DNA of 64,000 bases from Robiginitalea sp. (GCA_024638915.1 JAHEJJ010000008.1:1-64000); one strand, 5' to 3'. Counted from the stretch's first letter, positions 26,885 to 35,885 are shown. Notes: generated by a model not told the origin, from the letters alone. Numbers and translations: made by a program.

Positions 26885-27451
26885 GTGAATATCGATCAGC
26901 TCTGCGAAAAACTGAATTATATAAATCATTCACATATTATGCGCATGGAAATGGCTCGTTTTATATTACAACATCCACAGCTGGTACACAACATGCTCGA
27001 AATCGCTTTCCAGAACGACAATCCGATTTCCGCGCGGGCCTGCCGGGTGCTGGAGTATGCCGCCCGACAGGATCTGCGTTACCTGGATCCCCATCTCGAT
27101 CAATGGGTTTCAGGCCTTTCCGGCTTACACCTTGATTCATCCATAAGGCCGATGGCAAAAATCTGTGAACTCCTGGTGTTGGAATATTACGGTGAAGCCT
27201 CAAAAACTGGTACTTCTTGTTTGGCACCCAAACATCTCGAAATTATGGTCTCGGCCTGCTTCAACTGGCTTATAGGCCCCCATAAGGTTGCCCCCAAAGC
27301 CTATTCGATGACCAGTCTATACCATCTCGGTAAGGATCATGACTGGGTCCATGCCGAGTTACAATTGCTGCTTGAAAATGAATATTCCAATGGTAGCGCC
27401 GCCTATAAGGCTAGGGCCCGGCAGATCCTGTGGAAACTCCGGAATCGTTAG
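26885..27451 (+). CDS. HEAT-like helical protein upstream of purB
   Basis: 188-residue soluble, all-helical protein with HEAT/armadillo-like repeats (ARACRVLEYAARQDLRYLDPHLD, then a second unit around RPMAKICELLVLEYY). The start is a GTG at 26885; a later ATG would lose the first helix. It precedes purB by 91 bases in the same direction. I recall related proteins in flavobacteria being labelled adenylosuccinate lyase because of this position, but it has none of the lyase motifs. Function unknown. Confidence 0.75.
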   Translation: MNIDQLCEKLNYINHSHIMRMEMARFILQHPQLVHNMLEIAFQNDNPISARACRVLEYAARQDLRYLDPHLDQWVSGLSGLHLDSSIRPMAKICELLVLEYYGEASKTGTSCLAPKHLEIMVSACFNWLIGPHKVAPKAYSMTSLYHLGKDHDWVHAELQLLLENEYSNGSAAYKARARQILWKLRNR

Positions 27452-27503
27452 CGCGGAACAAAACTAGACGCCACTGCTCTTTCAAACTCCCGGCCTTATA
27501 AGT

Positions 27504-27511
27504 ATCTTTGC
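27504..27511 (+). promoter_or_regulatory. Possible -7 promoter element of purB
   Basis: TATCTTTG fits TAnnTTTG and lies 31 bases before the purB ATG at 27543. If active, purB has its own promoter in addition to any read-through from the HEAT-like gene. Confidence 0.45.
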
Positions 27512-27542
27512 ATTTTCATTGCCTAAAACAACACCAATCTGC

Positions 27543-28886
27543 ATGTCATTAAATCCCTTAAACGCAATTTCACCGATCGATGGGCGCTACCGGTCTCAGA
27601 CCGAACCCCTGTCTGCTTATTTTTCTGAGCAGGCCCTGATCAAATACCGTTTGCTGGTAGAAGTGGAATACTTTATTGCACTTTGCGAATTGCCCTTGCC
27701 CCAACTCAAAGAAATTAAAAGTGAGGTTTTCCCACAACTGCGGTCTATTTATAAAGGATTTACCGAAATAGATGCTCAAGAGATCAAGGATATAGAGAAA
27801 ATCACCAACCACGATGTAAAGGCGGTGGAATACTTTTTAAAAAAGAAGTTTGATCAACTCGGTTTATCATCTTATAAAGAATTTATCCATTTCGGACTTA
27901 CTTCTCAGGATATCAATAATACCGCCATACCTCTATCGATCAAAAATGCGTTGAACGAAGTCTATATACCGGCGTTTACGGCCTTAGTTGGATTATTAGA
28001 AGAACGGGCAGAAGAATGGAAAGATGTGCCCATGCTCGCCCGAACCCATGGCCAGCCGGCCTCCCCTACCCGTTTGGGGAAAGAGATCGCGGTTTTTGTG
28101 AAACGGCTCAAAGAGCAATTCGACTTATTGGTCAACATCCCGAGTGCGGCAAAATTTGGAGGTGCTACAGGAAATTTTAATGCCCACCAGGTAGCCTATC
28201 CGGCTATCGACTGGAAGGAATTCGGAGGGAAATTTGTTAACCAAAATCTTGGATTACATCACAGTTTTCCAACCACGCAGATTGAGCATTACGACCATTT
28301 AGCAGCCCTTTTCGACGGATTGAAACGCATCAATACTATTCTGCTTGACCTTAACCGGGATTTTTGGATCTATATTTCAATGGATTATTTTAAGCAAAAG
28401 ATCAGGCAAGGCGAAATTGGATCTTCTGCGATGCCACACAAGGTTAACCCGATCGATTTTGAGAATTCAGAAGGAAATCTGGGTATGGCCAACGCCCTGT
28501 TTGAACATTTATCAGCCAAACTGCCTATTTCCAGATTACAGCGCGACCTAACCGATAGCACTGTTTTGAGGAATATCGGCGTACCTATAGGGCATACGCT
28601 ACTTGCCTTTCGATCTACTTCAAAAGGCCTGGATAAAATATTACTCAATCCGGGAAAATTGCAATCCGACCTGGAGGACAATTGGGCCGTATTGGCTGAA
28701 GCCATCCAAACCATTCTCAGGCGAGAAGGCTATCCCAATCCCTATGAGAGTTTAAAGGAACTTACCAGGACCAATTCAAAGATCACATCCGAAAGTATCG
28801 CGGCCTTTATCCAAAATCTCGATGTGCCTCCCAAAATCAAGGAGGAGCTCATGGCGCTCAGGCCAGAATTGTACACCGGTATTTAA
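27543..28886 (+). CDS. purB: Adenylosuccinate lyase
   Basis: 447-residue enzyme acting twice in purine synthesis (SAICAR to AICAR and adenylosuccinate to AMP). The N terminus LNAISPIDGRYRSQTEPLS is family-typical. TRTHGQPASPTRLGKE appears as ARTHGQPASPTRLGKE, and the fumarase-superfamily signature is GSSAMPHKVNPIDFEN, with the catalytic Ser loop. ATG 27543 is chosen over an in-frame TTG eight codons upstream. Ends 25 bases from the convergent mscS gene. Confidence 0.97.
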   Translation: MSLNPLNAISPIDGRYRSQTEPLSAYFSEQALIKYRLLVEVEYFIALCELPLPQLKEIKSEVFPQLRSIYKGFTEIDAQEIKDIEKITNHDVKAVEYFLKKKFDQLGLSSYKEFIHFGLTSQDINNTAIPLSIKNALNEVYIPAFTALVGLLEERAEEWKDVPMLARTHGQPASPTRLGKEIAVFVKRLKEQFDLLVNIPSAAKFGGATGNFNAHQVAYPAIDWKEFGGKFVNQNLGLHHSFPTTQIEHYDHLAALFDGLKRINTILLDLNRDFWIYISMDYFKQKIRQGEIGSSAMPHKVNPIDFENSEGNLGMANALFEHLSAKLPISRLQRDLTDSTVLRNIGVPIGHTLLAFRSTSKGLDKILLNPGKLQSDLEDNWAVLAEAIQTILRREGYPNPYESLKELTRTNSKITSESIAAFIQNLDVPPKIKEELMALRPELYTGI

Positions 28887-28911
28887 GCTATAAGTGGTCT
28901 TTTGGCGAAAC

Positions 28912-29727
28912 TTATTCGCTTTTTTGGATCTGCACTCTGTGCGGATAAGGTATTTCAATACCAGCCTGGTCTAATGCTAATTTGCATCCTTCTATAGTGG
29001 CGAAATATACATCCCAATAATCTTCGGGTTTGCAAAACGGACGTACGGCAAAATTCACTGAGCTATCGGCCAACTCGAGCACCGCTACTGTCGGCGCTGG
29101 TTCCCGTATTACTTTATCATTTGCGGTAAGGACCTCCATCAATACTTTCTTGGCCTTCTTGATATCCTCACCATAACCTATCCCGATAACAGTATCGACA
29201 CGGATCCTGCCCTCGGCGGTATAGTTGATGATGTTTCCATTCGCCATAGGTCCATTGGGTATGATCGCCAGTTTATTTTCCGGCGTATTGAGCTTGGTGG
29301 TAAAGATCTCGACTTCCTTAACCACACCGAGTTCGCCTTGAGCCTGGATCAGGTCGCCGATTTTATAAGGTTTGAAAATCATGATCAGCACCCCTCCGGC
29401 AAAATTGGAGAGAGAACCTTGCAAAGCGAGGCCAACGGCCAAACCGGCAGCAGCGATCACAGCAGCAAAGGTGGTAACGTTCACCCCAAGGGTTGCAATA
29501 ACTATGATTACCAGCAGCACTTTTAAGGCCCAGCCTGACAGATTTAGTATGAATCGTTTCAGGGACTCTTCATAATTGCTTTTTTTCATCAATTTGCCTG
29601 AGATCCTCATGATCCGTTTGATGATCCACGAACCGATAAGAAAGAGAACTAGGGCGCCAATTACCTTGGGGCCATATTCCCAACCAAATTCCATTATTTT
29701 TTCAAGATAGTACTGGGCATTTTCCAT
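28912..29727 (-). CDS. mscS: Small-conductance mechanosensitive channel MscS
   Basis: 271-residue MscS channel of minimal length. Three hydrophobic spans; the pore-lining third span has the glycine/alanine-rich pattern AAAGLAVGLALQGSLSNFAGG, followed by the beta domain (KIGDLIQAQGELGVVKEVEIF, IPNGPMANGNIINYT) and the mixed C-terminal domain ending in EIPYPHRVQIQ. Releases solutes on hypo-osmotic shock from the inner membrane. Confidence 0.95.
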   Translation of the reverse strand: MENAQYYLEKIMEFGWEYGPKVIGALVLFLIGSWIIKRIMRISGKLMKKSNYEESLKRFILNLSGWALKVLLVIIVIATLGVNVTTFAAVIAAAGLAVGLALQGSLSNFAGGVLIMIFKPYKIGDLIQAQGELGVVKEVEIFTTKLNTPENKLAIIPNGPMANGNIINYTAEGRIRVDTVIGIGYGEDIKKAKKVLMEVLTANDKVIREPAPTVAVLELADSSVNFAVRPFCKPEDYWDVYFATIEGCKLALDQAGIEIPYPHRVQIQKSE

Positions 29728-29796
29728 GAGTTAAATATTTATTTAGTGTTTGGCCTAAAGGTAAAAATTGTATTGGAAATTTGCGGATCAGTTTAA

Positions 29797-29829
29797 ATAA
29801 AAAACCGCGAATGTTAAACATTCGCGGTT
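29797..29829 (-). terminator. Terminator after the sigma/DUF4252 operon
   Basis: AACCGCGAATGTT (29803-29815) pairs with AACATTCGCGGTT (29817-29829), a 13-bp perfect inverted repeat, followed on the minus strand by TTTTTTATTT. It lies 25 bases after the last DUF4252 gene and isolates it from mscS. Confidence 0.85.
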
Positions 29830-29853
29830 AATAAGAATATATTTTATAAAGGC

Positions 29854-30396
29854 TTAGCCTTTGAGAAACTCCCCAATATCACCAAGGTTTTCGGCATTAT
29901 AGTCGGAAGTCTGAAGAACTTTAACCAGTTGGATCAGATGAGCAGGATTCATGTCATCGCCGAGTACACGGATCAGTGCAAATCCTTTATCATCACTACT
30001 CCCGTATATGATCACCTCATCGATCGCATCTTCCTCGCCCAGATATTTGATCACACCTTTACCGTATTTGGAATTCAGTTTCATGAGTTCCACGAACTTA
30101 TCGCTCTTCAGTATGGAACTTACCTTAGCCTTTTCCACCTGGTATTCACTCTCATTCGTCGAATTGATCTTAAAAGCCAATACGTTCAATTTCTTTAAAG
30201 ATTCCAAGGCCTGACGCTGTGATTTAGAAAGATCGGCTTCCTGCAGGTTTAAAATACTGGCAGGCACATCGAGCGAAATAAAATTCGGATTTTCTGAATT
30301 ATCCACGTAGTATTCCTGCAAGCTCTGGGATGTAGAGCAGGCCGAAAGTGCCAGTATACCGGAAATCACAAGGATGTTGATTATAAATTTTTTCAT
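29854..30396 (-). CDS. DUF4252 family lipoprotein
   Basis: 180-residue predicted lipoprotein (LALSAC lipobox, cysteine near residue 20). The mature part shares the pattern of its neighbour: a C-terminal alpha/beta region with IKYLGEEDAIDEVIIYGSSDDKG and GFALIRVLGDDMNPAHLI. DUF4252 proteins are Bacteroidota-specific and of unknown function. It is the fourth and last gene of a sigma factor / anchor / DUF4252 / DUF4252 series, 83 bases after its paralogue. Confidence 0.85.
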   Translation of the reverse strand: MKKFIINILVISGILALSACSTSQSLQEYYVDNSENPNFISLDVPASILNLQEADLSKSQRQALESLKKLNVLAFKINSTNESEYQVEKAKVSSILKSDKFVELMKLNSKYGKGVIKYLGEEDAIDEVIIYGSSDDKGFALIRVLGDDMNPAHLIQLVKVLQTSDYNAENLGDIGEFLKG

Positions 30397-30479
30397 TTTG
30401 ATCGTATTTTAGCCCTTTAACCGCTTGTATATAGTGCCATAAGCAAATACACAAGCGGGAGGCATTGATTGATGAATAA

Positions 30480-31031
30480 TTATTTTGATTTATTCTTATC
30501 CGCCTGATTCAATTCCTCAGGCAGGTTCATTTTCTTGGTCAACGAACCAATTTTAGTCAGATCTATATCACCTGTAAGCGTTAACAGAACTGTTTCGATC
30601 TGACGATCATTTACCTTCATTTCTGAATGTTTTATGCCGGTAACAAACATCAACAGTTCGCTTACATGATCTTCGTCCTTTCCGTTTCGCACGTAAAACT
30701 TAACATTGGCATCCTTGTCCTTAACCCGCATCAGTTCTTCCAATGACTCTGTTTTAAGGTACTTATCTACGGTTGCCTTCATATCTGCTGAGATCTTGGT
30801 GTCCTCAGTGATAAATACTTTTAAACCGCTAAGGCTTTTGGCAATATCCATAAAATCCTTAGCCTCAGGATCATCTGTGTCCACATCCATTTTTACGAGG
30901 AGGTTGAACATATTCTTGTTCACTACCACCGAACTGACTTCATCCAGATCCTCGTATTTATCGAAAATGGACTGCGCAAACAGGCCTGCGGGTAAAAAAG
31001 CTAATACTGCAATTATAATATACTTTCTCAT
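30480..31031 (-). CDS. DUF4252 family exported protein
   Basis: 183-residue protein with a cleavable signal peptide (MRKYIIIAVLAFLPAGLFAQ), hence periplasmic, unlike its lipoprotein paralogue downstream. The DUF4252 core includes SSVVVNKNMFNLLVKM and a C-terminal LLMFVTGIKHSEMKVNDRQI. It follows the putative anti-sigma gene by 11 bases. Function unknown; the operon suggests it is an output or sensor of the sigma factor. Confidence 0.85.
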   Translation of the reverse strand: MRKYIIIAVLAFLPAGLFAQSIFDKYEDLDEVSSVVVNKNMFNLLVKMDVDTDDPEAKDFMDIAKSLSGLKVFITEDTKISADMKATVDKYLKTESLEELMRVKDKDANVKFYVRNGKDEDHVSELLMFVTGIKHSEMKVNDRQIETVLLTLTGDIDLTKIGSLTKKMNLPEELNQADKNKSK

Positions 31032-31042
31032 GGTCTTAATTT

Positions 31043-31474
31043 TTAATCGTTTTTGTAAAGTTTTTGTTTTGTCTGTTCAAATTCATTGAGATAGGCCACT
31101 TTATTTGTGCCTCGTTCTAAGTTCGATGCCAGCAAACTCAATGCCTTTCTCGTTTCATTGTAGGCAATTTCTGCCTGTCTTTGTTCCTGGTACTCCCGAT
31201 ACTGTTCAGGGCCAAAAAATATGCCAAAAGCCAAGATCACTGCCGCTGCAACGGATATCCATCTGTAATGATACGTTCTAGGTTTTAATGGAACCTGCTT
31301 CGTAAAGCGTTCTTCTTTGGCATGCGACAAGTAGCTGAAAAGTGGAATATACTGCTCCAATTGTGGAGCAACCTCTTCCCCATTAAAATACTTCCGAAGC
31401 AGATTTTCCTCTGTTACCGTCGTTTTAGCTTCAAAATACTTGTCTAAAAGTTTTTTTATGTTATCCAATTCCAT
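31043..31474 (-). CDS. Membrane-anchored protein paired with ECF sigma factor (putative anti-sigma factor)
   Basis: 143 residues: a cytosolic helical N terminus of about 70 residues (LLDKYFEAKTTVTEENLLRKYF), one membrane span (about 71-88, ISVAAAVILAFGIFFG), and a short charged periplasmic tail. No classical zinc-binding anti-sigma motif is seen. Its start overlaps the sigma factor end by 14 bases, so the two are translationally coupled; anti-sigma function is inferred from that and from topology. Confidence 0.75.
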   Translation of the reverse strand: MELDNIKKLLDKYFEAKTTVTEENLLRKYFNGEEVAPQLEQYIPLFSYLSHAKEERFTKQVPLKPRTYHYRWISVAAAVILAFGIFFGPEQYREYQEQRQAEIAYNETRKALSLLASNLERGTNKVAYLNEFEQTKQKLYKND

Positions 31475-31970
31475 AACGATGTCTTTCTAATAATTTTTCT
31501 CTAACTGTTTTTCTCGCTCTCGACAGCGTAACTCTTATCGCGGTTGGCTTCATGTCAAGCAATTCGGCGATTTCCGCGAACTCATATTGTTCTACATCCC
31601 GCAGTTGTAATACCATTTTCTGCTGCTGCGGCAAATCTTCCATAATTCTTTCCACCCAACTAAGACTGTCCTTTACTTCCACTTCCCGTTGCAGGGAGGT
31701 ACCACCGTCGGTAAAATTGCTGTGGACCAGTTTTAGGTTGCCCGACTGTTTCGATTTTAATCGGTCCAGACAGAAATTTTTGGTCATGGTCATCGCAAAA
31801 GCTTCTACATTCTTGTAACCGCTTATTTTACTCTTCTTGGCCCACAATTTCATCAGAATCTCCTGGGTCGCATCTTCTGCTTCCTCAGAGGAGACCAGCA
31901 ACCTTTTGGCCAGCCGGTAAAGCTTGTCCTTAAAGGGCAATACCACATTTAAGAATTCCGATTGCGTCAT
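31461..31970 (-). CDS. ECF-type RNA polymerase sigma factor
   Basis: 169 residues from ATG 31970; an in-frame ATG at 32000 would add ten residues and cannot be excluded. Sigma region 2 is visible as FKDKLYRLAKRLL...EEAEDATQEILMKLW, and region 4 as LPQQQKMVLQLRDVEQYEFAEIAELL with a helix-turn-helix (MKPTAIRVTLSRARKTVREKL). It heads the four-gene unit with the anti-sigma-like gene and two DUF4252 genes. No FecR-type gene or TonB receptor is attached, unlike many Bacteroidota ECF systems. Confidence 0.92.
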   Translation of the reverse strand: MTQSEFLNVVLPFKDKLYRLAKRLLVSSEEAEDATQEILMKLWAKKSKISGYKNVEAFAMTMTKNFCLDRLKSKQSGNLKLVHSNFTDGGTSLQREVEVKDSLSWVERIMEDLPQQQKMVLQLRDVEQYEFAEIAELLDMKPTAIRVTLSRARKTVREKLLERHRYGIG

Positions 31971-32209
31971 ATCAGGTTGTTCGGTTGTTGTGTATACCAT
32001 TGAAGGTCTCTTACAATAGCAAGACGAAGCACCTTAATTATTGTTACAAAAAAAAACATTTTGTTTCTACATTGGCATTAATCATTCGATTTTAAGGTGC
32101 AACAAGTAGGGCTTTTGGCTGTTGGATTGTTGTAGTATTAAGGAACCTATAACGTTTACAATTGGTACGATATTTGCCGTATTCCGTATATTTACCAAAA
32201 ATTAGTTTG

Positions 32210-33682
32210 ATGAAGAAGTATCTATGGTTGCCCCTGGCCTTTACCTTTCTTTTCATATCCTGTAATAAGAATGACGACGGTATCGGCCTTCCCGGAGGCC
32301 CCAATCCCAACAACATCAATGCCACCACCCAGGATTTTATGTGGAAATCCATGAACCTGTGGTATTTCTGGCAACAAGATGTAGCTGATCTGGCCAATAA
32401 TCGCTTTAATAACGATGAACAATACACAGAATTTCTGGTGAGCACCCCCGATCCGGCTGAGTTTTTCGAGCAACTCCGTTTCGATGAAGATCGTTTTAGC
32501 TGGACGGTTACAGACTATAAGGAGCTTACCGAGTTTCTTGGAGGAGTGACCAAAAGCAACGGGTTGGATTTTACCCTTTTTACTTCGAATGATAGTGAAA
32601 GCATTTTCGGAGTTGTAAACTATGTTCTGCCCAATTCCGATGCCTCAACCAAGGACATTTCCAGGGGAGAGATATTTACGGGGGTTAACGGGACATCTCT
32701 TACGCTTAGCAATTATGAAGCCCTTTTATTCGGGGAAGAAGACACCTATACGCTTGATATGGCCGTTGCAGATGGTACAATGCTTACTCCTAATGGTAAG
32801 GAAGTAACTTTGACCAAGTTCGAGAACTTCCAGGAAGATCCCATTTACATCAATAAAACGTTCGATATCAATGGTCAGAAGATCGGGTATTTGATGTATA
32901 ATCGTTTCCTCAATGAATTCGATGAACAGCTCAATGCTGCCTTTGGACAACTGAAAACGGCAGGGATTACCGATCTTATCCTCGATTTGAGATACAATAG
33001 CGGAGGATCCGTAAATACGGCACGTCTTTTATCTAGTATGATTTACAGTACCAACACCAACCAGGTTTTCCTCAGGGATCGATGGAACGACAAATTACAA
33101 GATATTCTGGGCGATACAGACTACTTCGCTTCCACCACTGGAGGCGGATCTCCCATCAATACTTTAAATCTGAACAGGGTCTATATTTTGACCACCAGAG
33201 GGACAGCTTCAGCCAGTGAGCTTGTTATCAACGGCCTGAATCCTTATGTCGATGTATTTTTAATCGGCCGGACGACCAGAGGCAAAAACGAGTTTTCACT
33301 AACCATGGTAGATGATCCGGATCGTGAAGGAGCACCTTATCTATATTCGAGTTCGCGTGAAAATTTTATCAATCCTGATAATATTTGGGGCATTCAACTC
33401 CTCGTAGGAAGAACGGAGAACTCAGAAGGTTTCCTGGATTATACCGACGGTTTTACACCAATGATCGACCAGCAGGAGGAACTTGGAAACTATGGTGTGC
33501 TGGGAGAGGAAAATGAACCTCTTTTAGCCACTGCTATCGAAGAGATTACCGGGATTTCATCAAGAAGGGCACTTCGTACAGGGCCTCGTATGCCTATGGA
33601 ATTTATATCGAACTCTAAAATGTACGATCCGCTTAAAGACAATATGATCATGGACCGGCCTATAGATCTTAAGATTCGATGA
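32210..33682 (+). CDS. S41 family C-terminal-processing-type peptidase lipoprotein
   Basis: 490-residue lipoprotein (lipobox FISC, cysteine near residue 19) with a tail-specific protease-like core. An N-terminal helical domain (FMWKSMNLWYFWQQDV) is followed by a PDZ-like region, then the S41 domain: DLILDLRYNSGGSVNTARLL, the catalytic Ser in GTASASELVINGL and Lys in GRTTRGK. Likely an outer-envelope protease. The start is placed at the ATG giving the lipoprotein signal; an upstream in-frame ATG at 32162 gives no coherent signal peptide. Gap 32001-32209 shows no other feature. Confidence 0.9.
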   Translation: MKKYLWLPLAFTFLFISCNKNDDGIGLPGGPNPNNINATTQDFMWKSMNLWYFWQQDVADLANNRFNNDEQYTEFLVSTPDPAEFFEQLRFDEDRFSWTVTDYKELTEFLGGVTKSNGLDFTLFTSNDSESIFGVVNYVLPNSDASTKDISRGEIFTGVNGTSLTLSNYEALLFGEEDTYTLDMAVADGTMLTPNGKEVTLTKFENFQEDPIYINKTFDINGQKIGYLMYNRFLNEFDEQLNAAFGQLKTAGITDLILDLRYNSGGSVNTARLLSSMIYSTNTNQVFLRDRWNDKLQDILGDTDYFASTTGGGSPINTLNLNRVYILTTRGTASASELVINGLNPYVDVFLIGRTTRGKNEFSLTMVDDPDREGAPYLYSSSRENFINPDNIWGIQLLVGRTENSEGFLDYTDGFTPMIDQQEELGNYGVLGEENEPLLATAIEEITGISSRRALRTGPRMPMEFISNSKMYDPLKDNMIMDRPIDLKIR

Positions 33683-33702
33683 TCCTCGTCCAAAAGCATT
33701 GG

Positions 33703-33730
33703 AAAAGCCCGTTTAAACGGGCTTTTTTTT
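33703..33730. terminator. Bidirectional terminator between S41 peptidase and BtuB-like genes
   Basis: A 24-base perfect palindrome at 33703-33726 (arms AAAAGCCCGTTT / AAACGGGCTTTT) sits between two convergent stops. It has T runs on the downstream side in both directions, so it can end both transcripts. Its last bases run up against the stop of the BtuB-like gene. Confidence 0.85.
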
Positions 33731-35594
33731 ATAGTGTGAACGAAAGGCCGAAACGCATATTCCTGCCTCTGGTGGTAAATCCGACAACCTCAGTAAAATC
33801 TGTATTGAAAAGGTTTTCAATATTGAAAAATAGTCTTAATCTGTTGTTCAACACCTCATGGGAAATACCGAGTCCGAAAAGTGAATATGGGTCAAGCGCC
33901 ACATCGTTAAAGCTATTAAAATCCGTATCTGCTCGTTGGCCCGTGTAAGAATAGGTAGCCGAAGCCAGCGTGTTCTCAGATAGACTGTACGCCAGGCTTG
34001 CATTGACTTTGTGCTTGGGTATGCGTATGGCATTATCCCCTTTACGTTCAGTAAATGTATAGTTAGCGCTAAAGCTCAATACCTCGAGTGCCTGCCCGTC
34101 TATTTCAAACTCTGCACCCTGAACATCTACAGTATCTTCGGCATTCAGATACTGGAAGCTGATATTGTCGAAAAAAACAAAATTATCTTCCTTCCTGCTG
34201 AAATAAAGCAGATTCATCCGTAATCCGCCTCTAGTTTGGTATTCCAGTCCGGTCTCAATAGTACGATTGGTTTCCGGTTCCAGATCCGCATTGGCCCCGA
34301 ATTCACCAAACAACTGGGTCAATGATGGAGTAATATAGGAGGTGGCATAGGAACCAAGCGCTTTGAGATAACCATTTTTCAATGTGAAGACATAGGAAGG
34401 ATTGAAGTTATAGACCCAATGCGTCCCGTATTCTGAATGATTATTCATGCGCAACCCTCCATTGATATTCAAACCAAAATCTGAGATATAAACCGTATTG
34501 AGATAGGGATCGGCAATAGTGAATTGTTCGATTGTGGCAAAATCAGTCTGATCCTTTACGGAGTTCAACCCCAGGATGGTATAAAATTTTTCCTTTATTA
34601 TATATTTTACAAAGAGATCAGTTACATAGTTCCGGCCTGTAAATGTTCCGGGAAAAGCGCTGAAATTCTCTGAAGCATAGTTCGAATAAGCACTGTTCAA
34701 GGCTAACTCACCATTTTTAAAATTCCATTTACCCGACAGGCCTATTCGCTTCTGCTCACTTTCAAACCGATAAGGAGCATCGGATAAGCCAAAAGACTCG
34801 TCGTAATCCGTGCGGAGTTTAGATTGGTTGGCATAAACCCGAAGACTGATATCGTTTGTAAACCTATATCCGAGCTGAATATCAGTGTTGTATCTGCTGG
34901 TAGGATCCTCTTCATTCTCCTCTGTAATGATTGATGAAAGCCCATTTACATAAGTATGAGCAAAACCGACACCATAGGTAAAACGGTCCAGAGTACCGCT
35001 GAAATTTGCATTGTTGTTAAACTCAGCCAAGTTGTAGTTCTGATCTGTGGCCGACTGATTGGTGCCTATGGTCGATTGAATTTCTCCTGCAATATTTTGA
35101 GAAGATGGATTTTTGGTGGTGATGTTGATTACGGCGGTGGCGGCATTGGCACCATAGAGTGTGCTTGCGGCTCCCTTAATAATTTCGATCGATGCGATCT
35201 GTGATGTGGACAACAATCTGAGGTCATATTCCTGGGAAAACGAGGCAGGATCGTTTACACGCAAACCATCGATAATGATTAAAACCTGTCTTCCCCGACC
35301 CCCCCTGGCAAAAATACCAAGAATTTCACCCCGCCTGGTCCGGCTGCCTGCAATTTCAAATCCACTTTTTTGATTGATGATTTCGGCTATGGAGCGACCC
35401 TGGTTGCGGCGAAGCTCCAAACTATCGATCCTGATCACTGTTTTACCGGAATTTTCCCTGCGTAATTCAAATCTGGAATCGGTCACGACCACCTCTTCCA
35501 AAACCTGCACATCAATTTTAGATTGATCCTGCTGTGCGTAAAGGCATGTAACCAAAGGCAGGCATGCGCAAAACAGCCATATTCTTGAGCTCAT
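33729..35594 (-). CDS. btuB: BtuB-like TonB-dependent vitamin B12 receptor
   Basis: 621-residue outer-membrane receptor. After a signal peptide ending at LYAQQ comes a short TonB-box-like region, then a plug with IFARGGRGRQVLIIIDGLRVNDP, IEIIKGAASTLYGANAATAVINI, and a barrel ending in MRFGLSFTL. The size (about 600) fits BtuB rather than SusC or Oar types. A cobalamin riboswitch lies in its leader and a B12-type ABC transporter diverges upstream, so cobalamin (or cobinamide) is the likely ligand. Confidence 0.88.
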   Translation of the reverse strand: MSSRIWLFCACLPLVTCLYAQQDQSKIDVQVLEEVVVTDSRFELRRENSGKTVIRIDSLELRRNQGRSIAEIINQKSGFEIAGSRTRRGEILGIFARGGRGRQVLIIIDGLRVNDPASFSQEYDLRLLSTSQIASIEIIKGAASTLYGANAATAVINITTKNPSSQNIAGEIQSTIGTNQSATDQNYNLAEFNNNANFSGTLDRFTYGVGFAHTYVNGLSSIITEENEEDPTSRYNTDIQLGYRFTNDISLRVYANQSKLRTDYDESFGLSDAPYRFESEQKRIGLSGKWNFKNGELALNSAYSNYASENFSAFPGTFTGRNYVTDLFVKYIIKEKFYTILGLNSVKDQTDFATIEQFTIADPYLNTVYISDFGLNINGGLRMNNHSEYGTHWVYNFNPSYVFTLKNGYLKALGSYATSYITPSLTQLFGEFGANADLEPETNRTIETGLEYQTRGGLRMNLLYFSRKEDNFVFFDNISFQYLNAEDTVDVQGAEFEIDGQALEVLSFSANYTFTERKGDNAIRIPKHKVNASLAYSLSENTLASATYSYTGQRADTDFNSFNDVALDPYSLFGLGISHEVLNNRLRLFFNIENLFNTDFTEVVGFTTRGRNMRFGLSFTL

Positions 35595-35608
35595 ATTCGT
35601 TCAAATAC

Positions 35609-35661
35609 TTAAACGGGAGACGTAGATTTGTTACGTGTAAACTCTTATCCCGAAAGTTTAA
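35609..35661 (-). promoter_or_regulatory. Candidate expression-platform hairpin of the cobalamin riboswitch
   Basis: On the minus strand TTAAAC then GGGA (plus-strand 35656-35661 and 35648-35651) can pair with TCCCGTTTAA (plus-strand 35609-35618), ten base pairs with a four-base bulge. The downstream arm ends about 15 bases before the btuB ATG and has no T run after it, which favours control of translation over termination. Confidence 0.45.
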
Positions 35662-35675
35662 CATTCCATTCTGTT

Positions 35676-35885
35676 TTGGCAGGTCTCCTGACTTGCATCT
35701 CACGACCCACCTTCCCGTCTTATTTAATTTATAGACAGTGGTATTGAAGAGGCCGCGAGTTCCGAACCTTCGGGTTCGAATGAGCTCACAGTTGCGGGTA
35801 CAGTTCCAGAATTTTTGTTGCTGCCTCAGCTGAATAAGTAATAACTACCAGCCGAAACCCAACAGATCACTGGATTCCCTTTTAA
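35676..35885 (-). promoter_or_regulatory. Cobalamin (AdoCbl-type) riboswitch upstream of btuB
   Basis: On the minus strand the leader contains the B12-box core CCCGCAACTGTGA (around plus-strand 35785-35800) and the 3' P3/closing element GTCAGGAGACCTGCC (35678-35692), both hallmark sequences of cobalamin riboswitches. The 5' part starts near GGGAATCCAGTG (35875). A side hairpin GAACCCGAAGGTTC lies between. It occupies most of the 411-base gap between btuB and the transporter genes. It controls only the minus-strand gene; no second copy is seen for the plus-strand operon. Confidence 0.93.

Noticed and set aside
26774-26929. N-terminal extension of the haem-binding protein
   Set aside because: The upstream 52 codons do not form a signal peptide and would overlap the HEAT-like gene; the ATG at 26773 gives a proper membrane signal.
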